Of a stretch of 64,000 bases of DNA, positions 34,313-43,136 are shown piece after piece (within the stretch, counting starts at the first letter, position 1; the number at the start of each line of letters is the position of its first letter). A program made the translations under genes and the position numbers. The stretch is from Amycolatopsis japonica. GTDB lineage: Bacteria; Actinomycetota; Actinomycetes; Mycobacteriales; Pseudonocardiaceae. The notes beneath the pieces were generated by a model. It worked only from the letters and a program-made list of their open reading frames with translations, did not search any database and had not been told where the DNA came from. The DNA lies in the NCBI RefSeq assembly GCF_000732925.1, contig NZ_CP008953.1, positions 4,836,001 to 4,900,000 of the forward strand, written 5' to 3'.

Positions 34313-35027
34313 AAGACGGCGGCGGCTCGGGCAGTACGGCGGTCATCGCGCCGTCCACGGTGACGGTCTCGCCGGAGACGAACCTGGCCTGATCGCCGAG
34401 GAGGAAGGCGATCACGCTCGCGACGTCGTCCGGTCCGGCGAGCTCGCCGGACGGCTGAAGCCCGGACAAGGCTTCGCGGGTGCCCGCGTCCTGCCAGCGA
34501 TGCGCGTTACGCGGCACCATGACGAACCCCGGCCGGACGGTGTTGCACCGCAACCCGCGCGGTCCGAGTTCCACGGCGGCCGCGCGGCCCAGCGCTTCCA
34601 ACGCGGCCTTGGCCATCGCGTACGGGGCCTGTCCGCCCCAGGCTAGACCGGCGTGGATCGAACTGACGAGCACGGCGGCACACGGCCTTCCGCCGGCGCG
34701 GGCGACCAACTGCTGCAATGGCTCCAGCGCCGACACCGCGCCGATGTCCAACACCTCGCGCAGCGCGTCCGTCGTCTGCTCGGTGAAGGGGGCGCGATGC
34801 TCGCTCAGCAGGCAATGCACCAGTCCGGTCACGTCGCCGAGTGCGTCGAACGCGGCACCGATCACGGCCGGATCGCTCGCGTCACCACGGATCCACGGCA
34901 CGCCGGCGTGTTCCGATGGCTTTGGCGCGACGTCCACCACCGCCACCGGTCGTCCCTCCGCCTGCAACGCGCGGACCACGGCCGAGCCGATGCCGCCCGC
35001 GCCGCCGAGTACCACCACACCGCTCAC
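34290..35027 (-). CDS. Short-chain dehydrogenase/reductase
   Basis: A 245-residue SDR with GGAGGIG at the N-terminus, DVAPKP (adenine end), SSIHAGL (Ser) and APYAMAKAAL (Tyr/Lys), ending GETVTVDGAM. The expected NNAG is replaced by HCLLSEH, an unusual feature that may alter activity. GTG at 35027 overlaps the ROK gene stop (GTGA). As the third gene of a ROK-MFS group it may oxidise or reduce the sugar or polyol carried by the MFS transporter. Confidence 0.85.
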   Translation of the reverse strand: MSGVVVLGGAGGIGSAVVRALQAEGRPVAVVDVAPKPSEHAGVPWIRGDASDPAVIGAAFDALGDVTGLVHCLLSEHRAPFTEQTTDALREVLDIGAVSALEPLQQLVARAGGRPCAAVLVSSIHAGLAWGGQAPYAMAKAALEALGRAAAVELGPRGLRCNTVRPGFVMVPRNAHRWQDAGTREALSGLQPSGELAGPDDVASVIAFLLGDQARFVSGETVTVDGAMTAVLPEPPPSFNRGGPG

Positions 35028-36163
35028 GACCACTCCCCACTGGTGAAGAAGGCACGCACGACGAGTCCCGCCGCCGCGACGACCAACGGATTGCCCCGTG
35101 CCAGTGGCCGGACCAGCGCCCGGGGCGGAGTCGTCTCGACGCGAGCGCGCACCGCGTCGAGCCATCGGTCCGACGGCGCACCGCTGCCGCCGAGGACGAT
35201 CAGGTCCGGCCGCATCAGGTCGTACACCGTGTCGGCCACCAGAGCCACCTGCGCGCTGCGTCCCTCGAGCAGCCCCGCCGCGGCCGGATCCGTGTCCGCC
35301 AAGCGGATCAGCTCCGTCAGCGAGGTCGCCGCGACCCCGGCGGACCGGGCGGCGGCGAGCAACGCCACGTCCGTCCCGCATTCGCCGAAGCGCCGGTGAC
35401 CGCCACCGGCGAGCTCGGGCACGAGGAGGCGGCCGAAGTCGCCCTGAACGATGCCGTTCGAGCAGGTACCCACCGGACGGCTGAGGAACCCCGTCTCCGT
35501 GACGTTGCCGATGAACAGATACGACACGTCGTGCCCGCCGAGCCCCGCGCCGAAGGTGAGTTCGGCACCCAGCAGGGCGGCCACGTTGCCGTCCACCACG
35601 ACGTCGAGCCCGGTCCGCTCACGTAGCACGTCGGAGACCCGGACGTCGGCCCAGCCCAGCACGTCGTTGCGCACGACCCGGCCGGTCGCCCGGTCCACCT
35701 CACCGCCGGCGGTGACCCCGATGCCCAGCACCGGTCCCGGCGCGGCGTCCGCCACCCCGGCCGCCAGTTCCGCGGCGTCCCGCAGGGTGGCGGCGCTGTC
35801 CGCCGGATCACGGTTCTCGGAGTACGTCTTGACGCAGTGCCCGGACAGGTCGATCAACCCGAGCGTGGTCCGTTCGAGGCCGAAGTGCACACCGACCGCG
35901 TAGCGGCTGGACGAATCGATCTCCACCGGCACCCGGGGCCTGCCGACCCGGGCGCCGGTGGACCGCCCGGCGAGTTCGCGGACGACACCGGCGGACAGCA
36001 AGGGCTCGATGATCCGGCTGACGCTGCCGTGGTTGAGGGACAGTTCCTTCGCGATGTCGCCGCGCGCCAGCGGACCGCTCCGGACGAGCAACTGGAGCAC
36101 GGCGGCCGTGTTGGCCTGCCGGGCTTGGCGCGGCCGGCTTCCGGTGTGACCTGGATGGTTCAT
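35024..36163 (-). CDS. ROK-family transcriptional regulator
   Basis: A 379-residue protein with an N-terminal winged helix (LARGDIAKELSLNHGSVSRII) and a sugar-kinase-like ROK domain (GIGVTAGGEVDRATG..., then DGNVAALLGAE). The zinc-binding motif of classical ROK repressors (CxCGxxGC) is replaced by a GGGHRRFGECG region, so metal binding is doubtful. ATG at 36163 overlaps the MFS gene stop. It probably senses a sugar or related metabolite and controls this three-gene group. Confidence 0.9.
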   Translation of the reverse strand: MNHPGHTGSRPRQARQANTAAVLQLLVRSGPLARGDIAKELSLNHGSVSRIIEPLLSAGVVRELAGRSTGARVGRPRVPVEIDSSSRYAVGVHFGLERTTLGLIDLSGHCVKTYSENRDPADSAATLRDAAELAAGVADAAPGPVLGIGVTAGGEVDRATGRVVRNDVLGWADVRVSDVLRERTGLDVVVDGNVAALLGAELTFGAGLGGHDVSYLFIGNVTETGFLSRPVGTCSNGIVQGDFGRLLVPELAGGGHRRFGECGTDVALLAAARSAGVAATSLTELIRLADTDPAAAGLLEGRSAQVALVADTVYDLMRPDLIVLGGSGAPSDRWLDAVRARVETTPPRALVRPLARGNPLVVAAAGLVVRAFFTSGEWS

Positions 36164-37506
36164 CGTGACTCCGGTTTCCCGGACTCGACACCGTTGGTCT
36201 CCTCGAGCTCGACACCGGTGGTGGCCAGCCACGGCGACAGCAGCACGATCACCGCGCTCACCAGGAACGCGCAGGCGTACCACGCGACGACCGTGATGCC
36301 GTGCTTCTGCGCCAGCATGGGTGCCAGGAACACGTTGAGCGCGATCGCGAGCCGGGTCACGCACTGCGCGATACCGGATCCCAGGCCCCGCAACGAAGTG
36401 GGGAACGCCTCGGTGCTCCACACCCAGGACAGCACGCCCGGGCCGAACCAGGTCAGCATGGCGTACACGACCCAGAAGGCCACCAGTCCGACACCGGCGC
36501 GCTCGCCGGTGAACGCGATTCCCAGCCCGGCGCCGAACACCCCGAGGCACGTCCACACACCCAGCCAGCGCCGGTTGACGCGGTCGATGATCGCGGCGCC
36601 CGCGACCACGGCGATCAGCCCCACCACGAAACCCAGCAGGGAGAAGTACAGGGTGTTGGAGACCCCGATGCCGGTGCTGCTGATGATCAACGGTCCGGCG
36701 ACCGTCGCCACCGCGCCGCCGAAGGCCTGGATGGCGAAGAAGGCCGTGACCGTCGCCAGCCGCCGCCACGCCCCGCCGGACACCAGCATCCGGTAGCTAC
36801 GCCGCTCCGAGACCTCGTGTTTCGGCGGTTCCAACCCGAGCGCGTCGTAGATCCGCCGTGCCTCCTCCACGCGACCACGCGCGCTCAGCCAGCGGGGTGA
36901 CTCCGGCAGGAACTGCCTCGCCACCAGGACCGCGGCCGCGGGCAGCGCGGCCAGCCCGAACAGCCACCGCCAGGTCTCGTCGCCGAACAACGGCTGGAGC
37001 GCGAGCGCGAGCAACACCGACGTGACGGCGCCGCCCAGCCACATCATGTTCGGCAAGCTGCCCGCGATCCGGCCTCGGCGGGATTTGGGCGCGATCTCGG
37101 TGAGGAAGGCGTGGGAGGTCGGGATGTCCATCCCCACCGCGACACCCAGCACGAACCGGGCCGCGACCAGTTGCCACACGTCCTGGACGAACGCCGCGGC
37201 GAGGGAGGCCACCACGAAGACCGCCAGGTTGATCATGAAGATCACCCGGCGGCCGAACCGGTCGGACAGATCACCGAAGACCACCAGGCCGAGCGCCGTG
37301 CCCACGAACGCCGCCGCGGTCACGAGGCCGACCTGGGAGGCGGTGAGGTGGAACGACGGCTTGAGGAACAGGACGGCGGCGCCGATGACGAGCAGGTCGT
37401 AGCCGTCGATGAACTCGCCGAACGCGACGAGCCTGCCGGTCCAGTTCCGCACGAACCGCGCCCGTCCCGGCGACATCGTCGACCGGCTCGCCATTCCCGA
37501 CACCAT
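36160..37506 (-). CDS. MFS transporter, sugar/metabolite:H+ symporter type
   Basis: A 448-residue, 12-helix transporter. It shows the sugar porter-like signatures GDLSDRFGRR between TM2 and TM3, PESPRWLSARGR in the central loop, and IDRVNRRWLG plus a PTSLRGLGSG segment in the second half. The start at 37506 is set by a strong site (ggggaggaatccgg) upstream of ATG. It is cotranscribed with the ROK regulator and SDR. Confidence 0.9.
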   Translation of the reverse strand: MVSGMASRSTMSPGRARFVRNWTGRLVAFGEFIDGYDLLVIGAAVLFLKPSFHLTASQVGLVTAAAFVGTALGLVVFGDLSDRFGRRVIFMINLAVFVVASLAAAFVQDVWQLVAARFVLGVAVGMDIPTSHAFLTEIAPKSRRGRIAGSLPNMMWLGGAVTSVLLALALQPLFGDETWRWLFGLAALPAAAVLVARQFLPESPRWLSARGRVEEARRIYDALGLEPPKHEVSERRSYRMLVSGGAWRRLATVTAFFAIQAFGGAVATVAGPLIISSTGIGVSNTLYFSLLGFVVGLIAVVAGAAIIDRVNRRWLGVWTCLGVFGAGLGIAFTGERAGVGLVAFWVVYAMLTWFGPGVLSWVWSTEAFPTSLRGLGSGIAQCVTRLAIALNVFLAPMLAQKHGITVVAWYACAFLVSAVIVLLSPWLATTGVELEETNGVESGKPESR

Positions 37507-38098
37507 CCGGATTCCTCCCCGCTCCGCTTTTTGTGCGACGAACACCAAATTAGGAGCGGGTCCGCCGCCTCCGCCCGTATCCGGCGGCTTCGGGGACGAT
37601 CGGGCTGCCGAGTCGGGCCGATCGGGCAAGCGCCCGGTTCTCCACGGAGAACCGCGGGAAGGCCACCACGCACACTGAGGTAGCCCGGCCGGGTGAGCGG
37701 CACCACGGACAGGTCGCCGCTTGCAGCGATTTCGGTCTCGCCATCAAACTGTTACCCCGAACGGCCTAAGGGCGTCGTATCTTTCGGACCACCACCTCTG
37801 ACGGTTACCACCTAACGGAAGAGAACACGAAGGAGCCCGCATCTTTCCCGCGGTCGGCGCGGTCGCGGAAGCACCCCAAAGGTGCGGGCGAGGCGAAACC
37901 CGTTTTCGCCGAGGCGCGTCATCCGCGCGGAGCCCGGACGTTCACCGGGATGGCGCGACATCGTGAAAACTCGCTGGTAGCGCACGGCACCGCACCGCCC
38001 ACTCCGTCCGATATGGACGCCGAGGCGACGCGTCGTGCCCTTCGGCTTCGTCTTCAACGGGCGGCGACCCCCCGTTGACGAACGGTTCGGGAGAGAAC
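37507..38098. other. Long intergenic region between divergent operons, with hairpins
   Basis: The 592 nt hold no convincing gene. Two short hairpins lie close together: gcacc-n5-ggtgc (37871-37885) and ggcgaaa-n5-tttcgcc (37892-37910), in the probable 5' leader of the thioesterase/NRPS operon. Short open frames here lack coding character. The region could contain both promoters and a structured leader, but no riboswitch class is recognised. Confidence 0.4.
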
Positions 38099-38866
38099 GT
38101 GGCAAGGAACACTGCCGTCAGCCAACTGTCCATAGTGGACATACGGTCTGGTCACGGTACCGAATACCTGTGCTTCCCACCTGCCGGCGGCACGGTTCTC
38201 GGTCTGCGCGGGCTCGCCCGCGCGGCGGCGGGATCGGCGGTATGGGGCGTGGAATATCCCGGGCGCGGCGCGCGTCTCACCGAGCCGCCCGGCGAATCGT
38301 TCGCGGACCTCGCCGAGGAAATCGCCCTGGATTGCCTCGATCGCTTCGGTGCCGAAGGTTTTTCACGAACCGTGCTGATCGGCTTCAGTATGGGCGCGTT
38401 CGTCGCACTCGAAGTGGCCCAGCGCGTCCTCGGCCGAGGGCTACCCGGCCCCGCGGGCCTGGTCGTGGTGGGAGCGTGCGCGCCGCAGCGGCGCGTTCCC
38501 GGGAAGTACGCGAAGACGGACACCGCCGAAGCGGGAAGGCTGCTCGAGCGCTCGTCGGCGGGCTACCGGCACTCCCCCGAACTCCGGGAGTACGCGCTCG
38601 ATCTGTTCCTCGGCGATCTGCGGTTGACCAGTGCCTACCCGGGCCCCGCGAAAGTGCCGTTGTCCTGCCCGATCGTCGCGTTCCGGGGAGCGGACGACCC
38701 GGACTTCGCGACCGGCGACGAGGATATCCGGGCTTGGCGGGCCTGGACGACCGGACGGTTCACCGGCTGCGTCGTGCCCGGGGGCCACTTGGCGGTTCTC
38801 ACGCCAGGCGAGGAAGCCCGCTTCTGGGATCTGGTCCGGTTCGGTTTGGAACCGTGCGATGTCTGA
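38099..38866 (+). CDS. Type II thioesterase (TEII, alpha/beta hydrolase)
   Basis: A 255-residue external thioesterase of NRPS/PKS systems. It has the N-terminal CFPPAGG loop, nucleophile Ser97 in IGFSMGAF, an Asp in FRGADDPD and catalytic His in PGGHLAVL. Such enzymes free misloaded carrier proteins or release a tethered aminoacyl product. GTG at 38099 with 'gggagaga' upstream is favoured over TTG at 38075. Its 3' end overlaps the adenylation gene by 8 nt. As the only releasing enzyme in this operon it may free the halogenated amino acid (inference). Confidence 0.9.
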   Translation: MARNTAVSQLSIVDIRSGHGTEYLCFPPAGGTVLGLRGLARAAAGSAVWGVEYPGRGARLTEPPGESFADLAEEIALDCLDRFGAEGFSRTVLIGFSMGAFVALEVAQRVLGRGLPGPAGLVVVGACAPQRRVPGKYAKTDTAEAGRLLERSSAGYRHSPELREYALDLFLGDLRLTSAYPGPAKVPLSCPIVAFRGADDPDFATGDEDIRAWRAWTTGRFTGCVVPGGHLAVLTPGEEARFWDLVRFGLEPCDV

Positions 38867-40610
38867 GGCGGCGTTGTCCACGGTGAGCGGTGTGACACGA
38901 CGGATTCCCGACGTGACCTGGTGCGACTTGTTCGAGTTTCAGGCCCGGCGGACCCCCGCCCGGGTCTGTCTGGTGGCCGACGAGGTCGCGTGGACCTTCC
39001 ACGACCTCGACCTTTGGGGCGAGCGGCTCGCCCGCATGCTGCGGGACGCGGGCGCGTCGCCGGGGACGGTGGTGGCCTGCGCGATGACGAGGTCCGTGCG
39101 AGCGGTGCTGGGCGTACTCGCGACGGCGAAGGTGGGAGCGGTCTACCTTCCGATCGATCCCGCCCTGCCCGCCGCACGCTTGGACGCGATTCTCGCCGAC
39201 GCCCGCCCCGCCGTCGTGCTGACGGATGTGGTGCGGCTCGCGGAACGGGCGGATCTGGTCTTGTCCACTGAGGACTGGCAGGCGGAGCTCTCCGGGTATG
39301 CCGGGCACCGGCCGCCCAGGGCCGCCGCCGGTCCGGCGTACCTCATCTACACCTCCGGTTCGACGGGCCTTCCCAAAGGGGTCTCGGTGGGACACCGGAG
39401 CCTGGTCAACCTGTACGGCGAACTGGCCGACGGGTTCTTCCCCGCGGGCCGTGGCCCTCAGCGGGTGGCGCACGGATTGCCGCTGTTCTTCGACGCGTCC
39501 TGGAATCCGCTGCTGTGGATGGCGGGCGGGCACGAACTGCATCTGCTCCCCGACCCCGTCCGCACGGATCCGGCGTCCTATGTGGACTTCGTGCGGGAGC
39601 ACCGGTTGTCGGTCGTGGAGGCGGTGCCCGCGCAGATGTCGGCGCTGGTGGAGGCCGGGTTGCTCGAAGGACGGAGCCGTCCGCGGATGCTGGTGATGGG
39701 CGGGGAGGCCATCGGCCAGGATCTCTGGTCGTATCTGCGCGCGGCCCCGGGCGTCACCGCGGTGAACCTGTACGGCCCGACCGAGTGCACGGTGTTCACC
39801 ACGGCCTGCCGGCTCGACGACCACGCGACGCCGTCGATCGGACGGCCGATCGGCAACACCACCGCCCGGATCGTCGACGAACACCTGCGGCCCGTGCCGA
39901 TCGGGGAACCCGGCGAACTCGTGATCAGCGGCTCTTGCCTCGCGCTGGGCTATCTCGGGCGGCCGGGGCCGACCGCGGACCGGTTCGTCACCGCGGGAGA
40001 ACGCCGGTACCGGACCGGCGACCGGTGCCGTCTCATGGCCGACGGTCACCTGGAATGGCTGGGCAGGCTGGACGATCAGGTCAAGATCCGCGGTCATCGG
40101 GTCGAGCCGGGTGAGGTTGAGCAGGCGCTGCTCACCTCTCCCGGGGTCCGGCAGGCCGCGGTCAGGGTCGAAGGCTCCGAGCCGCGACTGGTCGCCTACG
40201 TCGTGCTCGACACGGGAAGCGTCGGCCGGCTGCGGGAACGGCTTCGAGCCATGCTGCCGTCGTATCTGCTCCCCTCCACCATCGTCCCGCTCGAGGCGAT
40301 GCCCCTCGGGCCGACCGGGAAGATCGACCGGGCCGCTCTCACCCCGCCCGTCGCGGTACGGCGGACGATCGTGCTGACCTCCACCCAGGAGCTCGTCGCC
40401 GCCGCGTTCCGCGTCCAGCTGGAGCTTCCGGTGGTCGACGCGGACAGCGACTTCTTCGACCTCGGCGGGCACAGTCTCTCCGCCGCGGCGCTCGCCGCCC
40501 GGTTACGGGCACAGGGTGTGCCCTGTTCGCTGCGGGACGTCCTGCTGCGCCGCACCGTGGCCCGGCTCGCCGAACTCGTTCCCGCCACAGAGGAAGGAAG
40601 GACGCCGTGA
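38859..40610 (+). CDS. NRPS adenylation-thiolation didomain protein
   Basis: A 583-residue protein: adenylation domain (about 20-500) with YTSGSTGLPKG, NLYGPTE, YRTGDR and GPTGKIDR cores, then a carrier domain (about 510-575) with the phosphopantetheine Ser in DLGGHSLSA. My hand alignment of the pocket to GrsA gives roughly D-A-N-E-V-G-L-V-F, which matches no code I know, so the amino acid is unassigned. Tyrosine is a guess from the halogenase and tyrosine phenol-lyase-like neighbours. There is no condensation domain; this architecture is typical of proteins that tether one amino acid for tailoring. Confidence 0.9.
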   Translation: MSEAALSTVSGVTRRIPDVTWCDLFEFQARRTPARVCLVADEVAWTFHDLDLWGERLARMLRDAGASPGTVVACAMTRSVRAVLGVLATAKVGAVYLPIDPALPAARLDAILADARPAVVLTDVVRLAERADLVLSTEDWQAELSGYAGHRPPRAAAGPAYLIYTSGSTGLPKGVSVGHRSLVNLYGELADGFFPAGRGPQRVAHGLPLFFDASWNPLLWMAGGHELHLLPDPVRTDPASYVDFVREHRLSVVEAVPAQMSALVEAGLLEGRSRPRMLVMGGEAIGQDLWSYLRAAPGVTAVNLYGPTECTVFTTACRLDDHATPSIGRPIGNTTARIVDEHLRPVPIGEPGELVISGSCLALGYLGRPGPTADRFVTAGERRYRTGDRCRLMADGHLEWLGRLDDQVKIRGHRVEPGEVEQALLTSPGVRQAAVRVEGSEPRLVAYVVLDTGSVGRLRERLRAMLPSYLLPSTIVPLEAMPLGPTGKIDRAALTPPVAVRRTIVLTSTQELVAAAFRVQLELPVVDADSDFFDLGGHSLSAAALAARLRAQGVPCSLRDVLLRRTVARLAELVPATEEGRTP

Positions 40611-41974
40611 TGGACGACTACGACGTGATCGTCGTCGGCGGCGGCCCGGGAGGCTCCACCGTCGCCGGCCTCACGGCCGCGGAAGGTCACCGGGTGCTGC
40701 TCCTGGACAAGGACCGTTTCCCCCGCTACCAGATCGGGGAATCCCTGCTGCCCGCCACGGTCCACGGGATCTGCGCGATGCTCGGTGTCCGCGACGAGAT
40801 CGAACGGGCGGGCTTCGTCCGGAAACGGGGCGGCACCTTCAAATGGGGCACCGGCGCCGAGCCGTGGACGTTCTCCTTCGCCGCGTCCGACCGGATGGCC
40901 GGGCCCACGTCGTACGCGTATCAGGTCGAGCGCGCCCGGTTCGACACGCTGCTGCTCGACGGTGCCCGCCGTCTCGGTGCCGAAATCCGGCAAGGACATC
41001 GGGCACTCGGCACGCTCCGGGCGGGCGAGCGGATCGGGGGCGTCCGTTACCTCGACGACGCCGGCTACGAACGGCACGCGACGGCCAGGTTCGTGGTCGA
41101 CGCCTCCGGGCATGGCAGCCGGCTCCACCACGACGTCGGCGGCGTCCGCGAGTACTCGCCGCATTTCCGGAACCTGGCGCTGTTCGGCTACTTCGAGGGC
41201 GGCCACCGGATGCCCGCGCCCGACGCGGGGAACATCCTGTGCGTCTCGTTCGCCGACGGCTGGTTCTGGTACATCCCGTTGTCGGACACGTTGACCAGTG
41301 TCGGCGCCGTCGTCAAACAGGAATCGGCGGACCGGGTGCAGGGCGATCCGGAGACCGCCTACTCGGCGCTGATCGAGGATTGCCCGCTCATCGAGGAGTT
41401 CCTCCGCGACGCGCGCCGCGCGACCGAACCGCCGTACGACCGGCTCCGGGTACGGAAGGACTATTCCTACGACCGGACCGTCCTGTGGTCCCCGGGCATG
41501 GTGCTCGTCGGCGACGCCGCCTGCTTCATCGACCCGGTGTTCTCCTCGGGGGTGCACCTGGCGACCTACAGCGGATTGCTGGCCGCCCGGTCGATCAACA
41601 GCACCCTCTCGGGTTTCGCGGACGAGAAGCGGTGTTTCGCCGAGTTCGAGGCCCGCTACCGCCGGGAATTCGGGCTGTTCCGGGATTTCCTCATCTCCTT
41701 CTACCGGCTGGACTCCGGCGAGGACGACTACTTCCGGCAGGCGCGACGGCTGACAGGCCATCACGGAACCGCCGGCGAGGCTTTCGCCGAGCTTGTCGGC
41801 GGAGTGTCCTCACAGGACTTTTCCCGCGCGATGTTCGGCGACGTGCTCGCCGAAGGTGTGCAGCTCCAGCTGCGTGGCCTGCTCGGCGAGGCCGCGGGCG
41901 ACGAGCCGCCGATGTTCCCCGGCGGGCTCGTCCCCACCGCGGACGGCAGGCGGTGGCGGGTGCCCGATGCCTGA
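40607..41974 (+). CDS. FAD-dependent halogenase (carrier-protein-substrate type)
   Basis: A 455-residue flavoprotein. GGGPGGS (residues 11-17) binds FAD, and GWFWYIP (218-224) contains the WxWxIP signature that separates halogenases from monooxygenases. Lys73 in VRKRGGTF lies where I expect the catalytic lysine. FVVDASGHGS and LVGDAACFIDP are further FAD motifs. The overall pattern is nearer to halogenases acting on PCP-bound aryl groups (CndH, SgcC3, PltA group) than to free-tryptophan halogenases. GTG at 40607 overlaps the NRPS stop; ATG at 40610 is equally possible. A flavin reductase is not encoded nearby. The chlorine/bromine preference is unknown. Confidence 0.92.
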   Translation: MMDDYDVIVVGGGPGGSTVAGLTAAEGHRVLLLDKDRFPRYQIGESLLPATVHGICAMLGVRDEIERAGFVRKRGGTFKWGTGAEPWTFSFAASDRMAGPTSYAYQVERARFDTLLLDGARRLGAEIRQGHRALGTLRAGERIGGVRYLDDAGYERHATARFVVDASGHGSRLHHDVGGVREYSPHFRNLALFGYFEGGHRMPAPDAGNILCVSFADGWFWYIPLSDTLTSVGAVVKQESADRVQGDPETAYSALIEDCPLIEEFLRDARRATEPPYDRLRVRKDYSYDRTVLWSPGMVLVGDAACFIDPVFSSGVHLATYSGLLAARSINSTLSGFADEKRCFAEFEARYRREFGLFRDFLISFYRLDSGEDDYFRQARRLTGHHGTAGEAFAELVGGVSSQDFSRAMFGDVLAEGVQLQLRGLLGEAAGDEPPMFPGGLVPTADGRRWRVPDA

Positions 41975-43136
41975 CCTGGCCCTGCTGCTCGCCGCGCTCG
42001 CCGTTCTGCTGGCCATGGCCCGCTGCTTCGGCTGGGTCTTCACCCGTGCCGGGCAGCCCGCCGTCCTCGGGGAGATCACCTGTGGGCTCGTCGTCGGCCT
42101 CGCCCTGCAAGCCGGCCCGGGCCTGCCCGGCCGGGTCGACACGACGCTGGACGCGCTCGCCCAGCTCGGCCTGATCCTGTTCCTGTTCGGGGTCGGCGCC
42201 CGCCTCGCGCCGTCGATGACGGCGGCACGGATCACGGCGGCGTTCGTCCCCGCCCTCGGCGCGACCGTCGTCCCGGTCGTCCTCGGCACGTTGCTCGCGC
42301 TCTGGCTCGCCGCACGCCACGCCCCTGCCGGGGTCACGCCGTTCGTCCTCTTCGCCGCCGCGGCCATGGCGGTCACCGCCTTTCCCGTCCTGGCGCGGAT
42401 CCTGTCCGAACGGCGGATGCTGGACGACGACCGCGGCCGTTGCGCGCTCACCGCCGCCGCGCTCACCGACGCCACCGCCTGGGCGGCACTCGCCGTCGTC
42501 GCCTCCGTCCACAGTGGAACCCAGGGCTGGACGCTCCTGCTGGCCGTCCCGTTCCTGGCGGGCCTGCTCGTCCTCGCCCGGCCGTGGTTCGGCCGGGCGG
42601 TGGATCGCCTGTCCGGGCCGACCGCGGTCGTGACCATGGTCGCCCTCGCCTGCGCCGGAGCCGCGACGACCGACGCCATCGGCCTGCATTCCGCGATCGG
42701 CGCGTTCCTGATCGGCATGGCGGCCGGAAGGCCCGTGTCCCGGCACGATCCCGCCGCGCTGATCGCGCCCGCCGCGTCCCTGCTGGTCCCGCTGTACTTC
42801 GTCCTCATCGGACGGAAGGTCGACCTCGGCGGGCTCGACGCCGCCCTGATGACCGAAACCCTCGCGATCATCGTGGTCGCCGTCGTCGCGAAAGGCGGCG
42901 GCGCCTACCTCGGTGCCCGCCTCGCCGGACAACCGCCGCGGCCAGCCGCGGTGTTCGCGACCCTGATGAACACCCGCGGCGTCACCGAACTCGTCTTCCT
43001 CAGCATCGGGCTCGGTCTCGGCGTCATCGACAGCGCCTTCTACACCGCGATGGTCGCCATGGCCCTCGTGACGACGGCCATGACCGGCCCGCTCCTCAAC
43101 CACCTAGAACGAGACAAGGTGACCCGAGATGCCTGA
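41967..43136 (+). CDS. CPA2-type cation/proton antiporter
   Basis: A 389-residue membrane protein with about 11-12 helices. It resembles the membrane part of KefB/NapA-type Na+(K+)/H+ antiporters: GQPAVLGEITCGLVVG near the N-terminus, LGLILFLFGVG, and the ALTDATAWAALA segment with an Asp in the transport helix. The cytoplasmic TrkA-N domain of Kef systems is missing. It overlaps both the halogenase and the lyase gene by 8 nt. Antiporters occur in glycopeptide antibiotic clusters. Here a role in pH homeostasis against a weakly acidic phenolic product is possible (inference). Confidence 0.88.
   Translation: MPDLALLLAALAVLLAMARCFGWVFTRAGQPAVLGEITCGLVVGLALQAGPGLPGRVDTTLDALAQLGLILFLFGVGARLAPSMTAARITAAFVPALGATVVPVVLGTLLALWLAARHAPAGVTPFVLFAAAAMAVTAFPVLARILSERRMLDDDRGRCALTAAALTDATAWAALAVVASVHSGTQGWTLLLAVPFLAGLLVLARPWFGRAVDRLSGPTAVVTMVALACAGAATTDAIGLHSAIGAFLIGMAAGRPVSRHDPAALIAPAASLLVPLYFVLIGRKVDLGGLDAALMTETLAIIVVAVVAKGGGAYLGARLAGQPPRPAAVFATLMNTRGVTELVFLSIGLGLGVIDSAFYTAMVAMALVTTAMTGPLLNHLERDKVTRDA

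Noticed and set aside
37841..37930. c-di-AMP (ydaO) or other known riboswitch
   Set aside because: The hairpins are present, but I cannot match the conserved core of any riboswitch class by eye.
37950..38078. Possible 42-codon gene or leader peptide upstream of the thioesterase
   Set aside because: The ribosome binding site is weak, the composition is not protein-like, and there is no run of regulatory codons. A 5-codon frame with one Trp inside it is also too slight to call attenuation.
37812..38105. Minus-strand 97-codon frame in the long intergenic region
   Set aside because: Arg/Pro-rich, no homology pattern, no plausible start context.
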